Below are positions 1 through 6,750 of a stretch of 32,309 bases of DNA, one piece after another. Under the pieces are notes generated by a model that saw nothing but the letters and a program-made list of their open reading frames with translations, made no database searches and was not told the origin of the DNA. How positions within the stretch are numbered: the stretch's first letter is position 1; every line of letters begins with the position of its first letter. Source of the DNA: Gemmatimonadota bacterium (lineage in GTDB: Bacteria > Latescibacterota > UBA2968); the NCBI GenBank assembly GCA_002714465.1, contig PAXL01000051.1:97649-129957 (forward strand), written 5' to 3'. The position numbers were made by a program, and so were the translations under genes.

Positions 1-135
1 TCGCTGGTCCTGAGCGGGGCTTTAAACATGGTCGAGTTGGAAGACGTGCTAAACGTTCCAAACCTGTCTTCGTTCTCGGACCAGGAGATGCTCCAGACAC
101 GCACCCTCCATAACCAAGATTTTGCAGCGGCCTAA
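1..135 (+). CDS. C-terminal end of an unidentified protein (truncated by window edge)
   Basis: Frame 1 is open from the first base to a TAA at 133-135, giving 44 residues. The segment has a protein-like mix of residues (Val-Glu-Leu-Glu-Asp-Val followed by a polar stretch) and ends in Phe-Ala-Ala-Ala. I do not recognise a family. A 44-codon open frame could also occur by chance, so this is only a candidate 3' end of a gene lying mostly to the left of the window. Confidence 0.35.
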   Translation, partial: SLVLSGALNMVELEDVLNVPNLSSFSDQEMLQTRTLHNQDFAAA

Positions 136-460
136 AGGTGCTATAGGTCCATTGCGGCGCCCGAGGACTGGGCCGGGATCTGATCGATCTTCAGGCAGGT
201 GGTGGCCGCCAGCGACGTGTGTGTTCGGGCTCGGAACTGCAGAAGACAATATCCGGACGCGTGGCAACCTATGTAGTCGTGAATGCGGATTGAATCGTCG
301 GTGACTATGACACAGTCATACGTTTGGTGCCCTGCAGGGTTCCCCAACTTAACTGCGAGCCTCCACGAGTCACAATCTGCGCCCGGAACGCTCGGGTGAT
401 CAAAGACCGCCAACTCCGCACAGATCGAGTTCGCGGCGATGACAGATAAGAGGAGTTGTG
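136..460. other. Intergenic stretch with no recognised gene
   Basis: About 325 bases between the possible gene tail and the DUF1593 gene. Short open frames on both strands show no recognisable protein family. The only clear signal is an AAGAGGAG Shine-Dalgarno sequence at 448-455 serving the next gene. A short TGACT/AGTCA inverted repeat at 302-318 is too small to interpret. Confidence 0.5.
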
Positions 461-1891
461 ATGTATCTAACACAAAACGTTAAACAGCGACTCGTTGTAC
501 TCACGGATATCTCGAATGAACCGGATGATGAACAATCCCTTGTTCGTCTGCTGATGTACTCTACGGATGTCGACATCGAAGGGCTCGTTGCGACGACGTC
601 GGTGCACCTGAAGGGCGCAGTTCGTCCGGATCTTATTCGACGCCAGATCGAAGCCTATGCAAACATTATCCCGAACCTTCGTGTACACCACAGCGATTAT
701 CCGGACGCCAATGCGCTTTCGGCTGTGGTCGGAGAAGGCCCAGTTGGACTAGGGATGGCCGGGGTCGGTGACGACGGCGATACGAGCGGCAGCGGTATTC
801 TAATTGCGGCCGTGGATCGTGATGACCCACGTCCCGTGTGGGTGACGCTGTGGGGGGGCGCGAACTGTCTCGCACAGGCACTTTGGACTGTGAAGAAAAC
901 ACGATCGGAGCAGAAGGTTGACGCGTTTGTTCAGAAGATACGTGTCTATGCTATTTCGGATCAGGATGACGCTGCGATGTGGATTCGAGAGACCTTTCCC
1001 GATCTGTACTACGTCGTGAGCCCAAAGCCATACTCTAAATCAACGTGGTACGGCATAAAGGGAGTGGGCGTCATACCCGGCGCGGACGATAGCAAAATCG
1101 AGCTGTCGTCGCGCAGGTCACCGAATCGAGAGCGGCTCACCGGAATTATCGACCCGGACCATCCAGGCACGAAGTGGGTGATCGAGCACATCAGGACCGG
1201 TCACGGCCCATTAGGAGAGTTATACCCCGAAACGAAGCACGCGATGGAGGGTGACACACCCTCGTTTCTCGGTCTATTCCAGAATGGACTGAATTTCTGG
1301 GAGAACCCGAAATATGGCGGTTGGGGCGGAAGGTATGAGCTGTATCAACCGACGAATCCGGATCTCGTGTTCTACAACAAGCGGTATCCAGACTATGGAT
1401 ACACGGGAGAAACGAGACCAATCTGGACCGACGTAGATGACACCTTTACCGGAGTCGATGGACAATCATACACGGACAACAGGGGATCGATTGCCCGATG
1501 GCGGGATGCCTTTCAGGAGGACTTTGCCGCACGGATGGACTGGTGTATTACTGATCAATTTGAGGAGGCGAACCACAGTCCGGTAGCAGCCTTCAGGGGA
1601 CAGGCCGGTCGCGAAACAGTCCACCTCGATGCACGCCCAGGAGAGCAGGTCAAGCTTTCAGCGTCTGGATCCTCCGACCCTGATGGGGACGAACTCTCGT
1701 TCCGATGGTCTGTGTATCCGGAAGCCGGGACGATCGAGGGGGGAGGGGCGATCGAAGGCAAAGAGGCAGAGGAAGCGATACTGGTGGTCCCGGAGGAGGT
1801 ATCGGGTGAGATCCACGTGATTCTGGAGGTTGCTGATGCGGGGCATCATCCAATGAGAGCATACAGAAGGATCATCGCGCACGTGTCTTAG
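461..1891 (+). CDS. DUF1593 / Sde182-type nucleoside-hydrolase-like protein
   Basis: A 476-residue protein with the two-domain architecture of the Sde182 (DUF1593) family. The N-terminal part is nucleoside-hydrolase-like: residues 12-24 read VVLTDISNEPDDE, matching the acidic metal-binding N-terminus of nucleoside hydrolases (D16, D22, D23). From about residue 370 there is an Ig-like C-terminal domain with the SGSSDPDGDELSFRW pattern typical of beta-sandwich repeats. ATG at 461 is preferred over GTG at 458 because AGGAG at 451-455 leaves a normal five-base spacer. Some family members are linked to polysaccharide use in marine bacteria, but the substrate is unproven. No signal peptide is visible, so it is predicted cytosolic. 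The next gene follows in the same direction after 93 bases. Confidence 0.9.
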   Translation: MYLTQNVKQRLVVLTDISNEPDDEQSLVRLLMYSTDVDIEGLVATTSVHLKGAVRPDLIRRQIEAYANIIPNLRVHHSDYPDANALSAVVGEGPVGLGMAGVGDDGDTSGSGILIAAVDRDDPRPVWVTLWGGANCLAQALWTVKKTRSEQKVDAFVQKIRVYAISDQDDAAMWIRETFPDLYYVVSPKPYSKSTWYGIKGVGVIPGADDSKIELSSRRSPNRERLTGIIDPDHPGTKWVIEHIRTGHGPLGELYPETKHAMEGDTPSFLGLFQNGLNFWENPKYGGWGGRYELYQPTNPDLVFYNKRYPDYGYTGETRPIWTDVDDTFTGVDGQSYTDNRGSIARWRDAFQEDFAARMDWCITDQFEEANHSPVAAFRGQAGRETVHLDARPGEQVKLSASGSSDPDGDELSFRWSVYPEAGTIEGGGAIEGKEAEEAILVVPEEVSGEIHVILEVADAGHHPMRAYRRIIAHVS

Positions 1892-1984
1892 GTATTTTCG
1901 CTATTGTGCTGGACGAAACGTCACCGTGCTGATCACGGTGACGTTAGAGTGGGAGGCGTCTCTGACGCTGAGGTTTTCGATACC

Positions 1985-3034
1985 ATGAAGATCACCAACC
2001 TGACCATCGAAACGCGTAAAGTCGACCCCAAACCGAACCCCCAAGCCGACGCCCTCCAGGAATTGCCCGGTTCTGGTAGCGTCACCGTACGCGTCGAAGT
2101 CGAAGACGGGACGGTTGGTGAAGGAGGTGCCTCGTTCGGTAGAATCGCAGGGGGACCGGATGCCCTTGCGGCGGTCATCGAACACGAGCTGAAACCGATT
2201 GCAGTCGGCAGTGACGTGCGATATGTGGCCGGGATCCACCGGGCCATGCTCGTCGAGACCGAGTATCACGGCTCAGCTGGATTGGGCATGTTCGGCATCG
2301 CGGCGGTGGATACGGCGCTGTGGGATTGTCTGGGGAAGTCGCTGGGAGTCCCTTGCTGGCAGTTGTGGGGGCGCATGAACGACCGGATCCGCGCCTACGC
2401 CATGGTGGGGTGGCTGAACTTTGACGACGGTGAGGTGCAGGAGGTCTGTGCCCGTGCGGTTGGGCAGGGCTTCAAGGCGGTCAAGATTAAGGTTGGCTAC
2501 GAGACGCTGAAGCAGGATATCGCGCGGGTCGAGATGGTGCGGAAAGCGGTTGGTGACGACGTCGGGATTATGGTGGATGCGAACCAGTCGTTGACCGCGG
2601 CCGAAGCCGTCCGTCGTGGGCGTGCTTTTGAGGCGATGGGATGTGTGTGGTGGGAAGAGCCGATCGCTGCCGATGACATCGACGGGTATGCCGAACTGAC
2701 ACGGTCGCTCGATATACCGGTGGCCACGGGAGAGAATCTGTATACGGCAGCCGATTTCGCGCGGTTCCTGAAGCGCGAGGCGGTCGACATCGTGCAGCCG
2801 GACTTGAGGAGAGGTGGTGGTCCGACGGCGCTGCTTCAGGTCGGACGTATGGCGGAGGCGTTCCGTAGGCCGTATGCGTCGCACGGTGGTGGGCCCGTCC
2901 AACTGAACGTGATGGCCTGTCTCGGCAATGCGATGTATCTCGAAACCGGGATGATTCCGGAAGGGTCTCCGATGAGGTTGGATGGGGATGGGTTTGTAAA
3001 TGTACCTGAAGGGACGGGGTTTTCGTGGGAGTAA
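1985..3034 (+). CDS. Mandelate racemase/muconate lactonizing-type enolase superfamily enzyme
   Basis: A 349-residue enolase-superfamily protein of the mandelate racemase subgroup. It has a K167-x-K169 motif at the end of strand 2, metal ligands D198 (VDANQS), E224 or E225 (WWEEPI) and E250 (ATGENLY), and a D273/H300 pair (QPDL; ASHGGG) matching the Asp-His dyad. Such enzymes abstract a proton alpha to a carboxylate with Mg2+ and either racemise or dehydrate a sugar acid; the substrate cannot be read from sequence. The frame extends upstream to a TTG at 1904, but those 27 codons lack family character and ATG at 1985 begins the usual capping-domain strand, so I chose 1985. The Shine-Dalgarno there is weak. 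Confidence 0.93.
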   Translation: MKITNLTIETRKVDPKPNPQADALQELPGSGSVTVRVEVEDGTVGEGGASFGRIAGGPDALAAVIEHELKPIAVGSDVRYVAGIHRAMLVETEYHGSAGLGMFGIAAVDTALWDCLGKSLGVPCWQLWGRMNDRIRAYAMVGWLNFDDGEVQEVCARAVGQGFKAVKIKVGYETLKQDIARVEMVRKAVGDDVGIMVDANQSLTAAEAVRRGRAFEAMGCVWWEEPIAADDIDGYAELTRSLDIPVATGENLYTAADFARFLKREAVDIVQPDLRRGGGPTALLQVGRMAEAFRRPYASHGGGPVQLNVMACLGNAMYLETGMIPEGSPMRLDGDGFVNVPEGTGFSWE

Positions 3035-3193
3035 CGAGCGGAGAGAGTAGGCATCAGGCACCAGGTGGTGGGCGAAGAGCGAAGAACTCAGAGAAGAATG
3101 GGCGTGGGTTTGCTCTGTGCTGTCTGCCCAGAACCAGATCATCTATTCGTAACGTTTCTCTATAGAGCCGGGCAACCTTGAGGAGCGAAGGTC

Positions 3194-3325
3194 ATGCAGC
3201 CTGAGTTTACGATCAACCATCTGGCTGTCCTCGTATGCGTGGTTGCGGCGATGCCCTTAGAGTTCCTGTGGTTCGGTCCGTTGTCCGGGAAGGCAACGAA
3301 GCAGGCGCATCGTTACGCCGGGTAA
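3194..3325 (+). pseudogene. Truncated DUF1761-like membrane protein remnant
   Basis: A 43-codon frame starts at an ATG preceded by AGGAGCGAAGG and ends at TAA. Its sequence (NHLAVLVCVVAAMPLEFLWF, then GPLSGKA) matches the N-terminal helix and the following Trp/Gly-Pro motif of DUF1761 proteins, which are usually about 130-150 residues. The downstream helices are missing and I find no continuation in the other forward frames. It looks like the intact 5' end of a decayed or deleted gene. The assignment rests on pattern recognition of the first 35 residues. Confidence 0.5.
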
Positions 3326-3413
3326 TGGCTGCGTCGATGTGCCCGCTCTTGACACTACTGATTCTATTGAAGAGTTGTTTACTTTGCTGCCTCCAGCGCT
3401 TGTTCCGAGTTCG
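3326..3413. other. Gap between DUF1761 remnant and convergent dehydrogenase
   Basis: Convergent intergenic space downstream of the truncated frame. No terminator-like hairpin with a T tract is evident on either strand. The 60-codon frame across 3235-3417 reads a Cys/Leu-rich sequence in a different frame from the DUF1761 remnant and has no recognisable family. Confidence 0.4.
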
Positions 3414-4397
3414 CTAAAGACCAAGGAATGCCTTTACACGAGGGTGGTCTAGAGCATCGGTGTTGAGAATATGGTCGGGTTGGCGACCTTCGATAGTGTC
3501 GGTGACCTGCTGGATGCAACAGGCGTCGAGACGCTCGACGGAAGCGGTGGTGATCCCGCCGTTGTGGTTGGTGCAGATAATGCGTGGGTTGCCCTCGTGG
3601 ACCGCGCGGCTTTCGTTGACCGGATCGTCGACGACGTAGTAGAAGAGCTTGTTCTCGCGGATCGCACGATTAACATCCTCGTCGTTGACGAGGTTGCCAC
3701 GTGAGGGGTTGATCAGAGATGCGTGCGGCTGCATTCTTGTTAGAAGGTCGTAGTCGACGATTGTGTCCTCACCGGAGATGTGGATAGACACAGCGTCGCA
3801 CTGTTCAAACAAGATGGCCGGATCGTCGACCGCTTCGGCGCCATACTCTGCTGCGAGGTCTCTGATGTCCGGCCGGATGTCGTAGACGAGTAGTCGACCC
3901 GACTCACCAAGCAACGGTTTGGCACGCTTGGCCGTATGCTGGCCGATCCTGCCGAAGCCATAGAGCCCGAACGTCGATCCTTCCGCGTCATAGGTCTTGA
4001 TCAGCGAAAAGTCGCCACCGTGCGACATGTGGTTGAGCGTGTAGGTGCGCTTGAGCACGGCCATCCACTGAGCGATCGCATACTCTGCAACCGTGTTCAT
4101 ATGGACGGGTGAAGTTGTGATCAGGACACCTGCCTTGTTTGCCCCGGGCTGATTAACGTTCTCGAATCCAACACCCCATCTCGCGATGATTCTCAGATCG
4201 TTCGCCTGTTCGTAGAATGCATCGTGTATTGGCTTTGAGTTCGCGATCACGGCTAGCGTGCCCCTGGCGTCTACTTCGGTCAGATCACCTGGGTAGAACT
4301 CCACATTCCCGAAACGCTCGAGAGAGGCCAGACCCTCTGACCGTGTGTCCGACTTGAAGTCGTCTGCATTGAGGGAAGGGCTGACAAGAATTCTCAT
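3414..4397 (-). CDS. D-isomer-specific 2-hydroxyacid dehydrogenase
   Basis: A 327-residue NAD-dependent dehydrogenase of the phosphoglycerate/D-lactate dehydrogenase family. The nucleotide-binding motif GFGRIG lies at 147-152, followed by D173 at the end of the next strand, favouring NAD over NADP. Catalytic residues are R233 (NPSRG), an acidic residue in the DDPVNES segment (257-263) and H278 (TNHNGG). The start is ATG at 4397, with AGGT upstream, where the typical MRILVS first strand begins; the 37 upstream in-frame codons do not look like protein. It likely reduces a 2-keto acid or oxidises a D-2-hydroxy acid. It is divergent from the Clp-N gene and convergent with the DUF1761 remnant. Confidence 0.92.
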   Translation of the reverse strand: MRILVSPSLNADDFKSDTRSEGLASLERFGNVEFYPGDLTEVDARGTLAVIANSKPIHDAFYEQANDLRIIARWGVGFENVNQPGANKAGVLITTSPVHMNTVAEYAIAQWMAVLKRTYTLNHMSHGGDFSLIKTYDAEGSTFGLYGFGRIGQHTAKRAKPLLGESGRLLVYDIRPDIRDLAAEYGAEAVDDPAILFEQCDAVSIHISGEDTIVDYDLLTRMQPHASLINPSRGNLVNDEDVNRAIRENKLFYYVVDDPVNESRAVHEGNPRIICTNHNGGITTASVERLDACCIQQVTDTIEGRQPDHILNTDALDHPRVKAFLGL

Positions 4398-4548
4398 GTA
4401 TTTACCTGTGGGGTCGTTGTTGATGATACGAGAGGGATAAAGATGAGACTGCTTAGAACGAATGTAAACAGTCTGTTCGGCCTTGCGTAATCTGCGAACA
4501 CGACCCACGGGCCTTTACGGCAGCTGAAACGACAGGACAGACCAGCGC

Positions 4549-4974
4549 ATGTCGCTATCTGAGAAAAGCAAAGCTCTCAAGGGTGTTGCCGTGGCTGAAG
4601 CTAGGAGGCTAGGGCATCGGTATGTGGGAACCGAACATCTGCTGCTCGCAGTTTGTCTTGCGGACGACACAAGGGTGCGGAATGCGTTGCTGAGTTTGGA
4701 TCTGGATCCTGACGATCTTCGGAGCCAGGTCGATGCCTTTCTGATCTCGTCCACAAAGCTGGAGAGCAACGAGGTCATTCCTGTTAGTCCGAGAGCGCTG
4801 AAGGCACTAGACAACGCCGCGCTTGAGGCAGAGGAGGCTGATGCAGGGAAGGCTGAGCCCGAGCATGTATTGCTCGCGCTGATGCAGGATGGTGAGGGGG
4901 TTGCGTCGACAGTGCTGGAGGTGTTCGGGATTGACTATGCGTCGATAAGAACGGCGTTGAGAGGCAGCGGGTAG
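4549..4974 (+). CDS. Stand-alone Clp N-terminal domain protein
   Basis: A 141-residue protein made only of the two Clp-N repeats. Repeat 1 spans about residues 8-66 (ARRLGHRYVGTEHLLLAV) and repeat 2 about 80-141 (RALKALDNAALEAEEA, then EPEHVLLALM). In ClpA/ClpC these repeats bind substrates and adaptors such as MecA or ClpS. Here no AAA+ module follows: the frame closes with TAG after the second repeat and the downstream 340 bases hold no Walker motifs. It could be an adaptor or a decoy competing for Clp substrates. ATG at 4549 has only a weak upstream Shine-Dalgarno. The shared region 4398-4548 must hold divergent promoters, which I could not place with confidence. Confidence 0.88.
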   Translation: MSLSEKSKALKGVAVAEARRLGHRYVGTEHLLLAVCLADDTRVRNALLSLDLDPDDLRSQVDAFLISSTKLESNEVIPVSPRALKALDNAALEAEEADAGKAEPEHVLLALMQDGEGVASTVLEVFGIDYASIRTALRGSG

Positions 4975-5319
4975 CCCGTAGCCAGTAACTGGTAAAGGTA
5001 GGTGCGAGTAGGTTGGCGGCGGAGTTCGGGTTTGTGGGTAGTCGGTCGGGCTTCGGAGAAGCCGATGCCTCGTTCAGGTCGAGGAAATGGTAGTTTTTCA
5101 GCATCGCCTCGTCCTCAAGATGTTCGACTTCCTGGGATGCCCGCCTCTGGAATCCAGGAGGCTCTGAACTCATTGGGATGAAAAAGGGCCCGGGTTCTTC
5201 GAAGCGCTATTGGCTCACGATGAGGAGCGGATTTGATAGGCCGCCATCTCGTTTATGACGGGGGGCCGGGAGGCGTTGCGTGACCCCTACTGGACTCTGC
5301 GTTGAAGGGAGTTTGCTTT
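4975..5319. other. Convergent intergenic region, mostly featureless
   Basis: A 345-base gap between the Clp-N gene (+) and the RhmD-like gene (-). A 129-codon minus-strand frame covers part of it, but the half overlapping the Clp-N gene is a shadow and the remainder matches nothing I know. The only structure seen is the small hairpin at 5046-5065. Confidence 0.4.
5046..5065 (+). terminator. Small hairpin downstream of Clp-N gene
   Basis: GGCTTC at 5049-5054 pairs with GAAGCC at 5058-5063 around a GGA loop, with a few further pairs outward past a one-base bulge. It lies about 70 bases after the Clp-N stop. There is no T tract, so a terminator role is weak; it may simply be a stable intergenic hairpin. 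Confidence 0.25.
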
Positions 5320-6489
5320 TCAGACGGCTTTGGATTCGATCCAGGCGTTGGTAATCTCCATTCCGAATCCCGGAGCGTCACTGGGTATTAGGTAGCCGTC
5401 TGTGATGACTGGCGTGCCTGGAATCTGGACCATCTCTTCAAGAGCCACACCAGGCGGCGAGACACCCTCTGAGCGTTCGCCCCAGGTGACGGCGGGCATC
5501 GCGAAGGCAAGATGCTGGCCGAAAGGGTAGTTCATGCTCGCGTGCGGGATGACCTGAATCCCCGCTGCCTCGGCGATTGCGCAAATTTTCTGGCCGGCCG
5601 TGATGCCGCCACACCACAGCACATCCGGTTGAAAAATGTCGACAAGCTTTCTGCGGGCGGCGGAGGCGAAGCTGTTGGTGAAATACCAGTGCTCGCCGCT
5701 CGCGAGCGTATGCCACGGGACTCGCTGGCGGACATCGTAGTAGCCCTCCCAATCGTCAGGAAGCAGATACTCCTCCATCCATTTCAGGTTGTACGGTCGC
5801 ATCGTCTCGGCGAGCCGTACGGCCGTCTCTACATCTGAAGACATCCAGCAGTCCAGCATCAGCTCCCGGTCGGGACCGACGATCTCGCGCTTTTCGGCGA
5901 CCATTTCTTCGTTCTTTTTGATGCCCTCCAGACCCTCTTCGGGTCCGTATGCCGTGAACGCCTTTGCGCCTTTGAAACCCAGCTCCATATACCAAGCGGT
6001 GTCCGAGCCAGTAGCGTAGCAAGGGATCTTATCCTTCTGCGGACCGCCCAGCAGCTCGTAGACAGGCTTGCCTAAAACCTTCCCCTTTAGGTCCCAGAGC
6101 GCTAGGTCGACCGCGCTTATCGCGTGGCTCGTCAGGCCGCCCATCCCATATGGTGCGGACATTCGGACCATCATATCCCACAGCCGATCCGTAGCCAGAC
6201 AGGACTCGCCAACCAACGCAGGTGCAAAGTGGTCGTTGATGATGCTGACGACAGGTGCCCCGTTCAGGGATACTCCGAACCCGAAGTTGCCGTCTTCCGC
6301 TTCGACAATGACAGCGGGGCGGTTCCAGGTCGGCGGCACGGTCCAGTCGCTGTCTCGCTTGAAGCGTTCGTAACGAAAAATGGGGCGGGCTATGTTGCCC
6401 GCGTGCTTTGAAGGTTTAATCTGACGGGGCTTAGTCGTAGGGATGGGTTTGGTGTTGATCTCAAGGGCCCGGATAGACGTGATGTTCAT
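5320..6489 (-). CDS. L-rhamnonate dehydratase-like enolase (RhmD-like paralogue 1)
   Basis: A 389-residue enolase-superfamily protein of the RhmD type, which dehydrates L-rhamnonate or related aldonic acids to 2-keto-3-deoxy acids. Metal ligands are D213 (LMLDCW), E239 (WMEEYL) and E266 (ASGEHW); the catalytic dyad is D289 (FQPDVLWCGG) and H316 (VIPHAS). The spacing between these residues and the C-terminal PGFGMEI motif match the family. The strand-2 segment reads GAKAFTAYGP instead of a classic KxK, as in RhmD proteins. The start codon is ATG at 6489. It is a clear paralogue of the protein at 18926-20110 and lies on the opposite strand. The substrate is inferred, not shown. Confidence 0.92.
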   Translation of the reverse strand: MNITSIRALEINTKPIPTTKPRQIKPSKHAGNIARPIFRYERFKRDSDWTVPPTWNRPAVIVEAEDGNFGFGVSLNGAPVVSIINDHFAPALVGESCLATDRLWDMMVRMSAPYGMGGLTSHAISAVDLALWDLKGKVLGKPVYELLGGPQKDKIPCYATGSDTAWYMELGFKGAKAFTAYGPEEGLEGIKKNEEMVAEKREIVGPDRELMLDCWMSSDVETAVRLAETMRPYNLKWMEEYLLPDDWEGYYDVRQRVPWHTLASGEHWYFTNSFASAARRKLVDIFQPDVLWCGGITAGQKICAIAEAAGIQVIPHASMNYPFGQHLAFAMPAVTWGERSEGVSPPGVALEEMVQIPGTPVITDGYLIPSDAPGFGMEITNAWIESKAV

Positions 6490-6709
6490 GAGGAAACCCT
6501 AAAGGTGAGTGGGGCCACGGGTTGGCTGTCGGGATAGTGGCATAAATTGGGCATTTGTGTCTCCGATGAAACATTGAAAGCGCAAACTACTAAGGACATT
6601 AAGGCTTTTCCTGAACGCAAGCCGAGGGAACACGGAGAGCAGTAAGCTAGGGAGAATGACGGTTTGAAAAGGGGTTGGGGAATGGGTATCATAGCCCGGG
6701 AATACGACC

Positions 6710-6726
6710 GGCAGCCGAAGGCTGCC
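6710..6726 (+). promoter_or_regulatory. Hairpin in the polA leader
   Basis: GGCAGCC (6710-6716) and GGCTGCC (6720-6726) form a perfect seven-pair stem with a GAA loop. It ends 24 bases before the polA start codon, so it probably lies in the 5' untranslated region. It could affect mRNA stability or translation; no specific function is known. Confidence 0.35.
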
Positions 6727-6750
6727 TGACACGTGCAAGAGAAAACCTAA

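Noticed and set aside
2273..3142. 289-codon minus-strand open frame
   Set aside because: Antisense to the enolase gene with its full set of catalytic residues; composition is typical of a reverse shadow.
5009..5173. Minus-strand segment with an acidic protein-like stretch (EVEHLEDEAMLKNYHFLDLN)
   Set aside because: Looks mildly protein-like but matches no family I know and continues into the shadow of the Clp-N gene.
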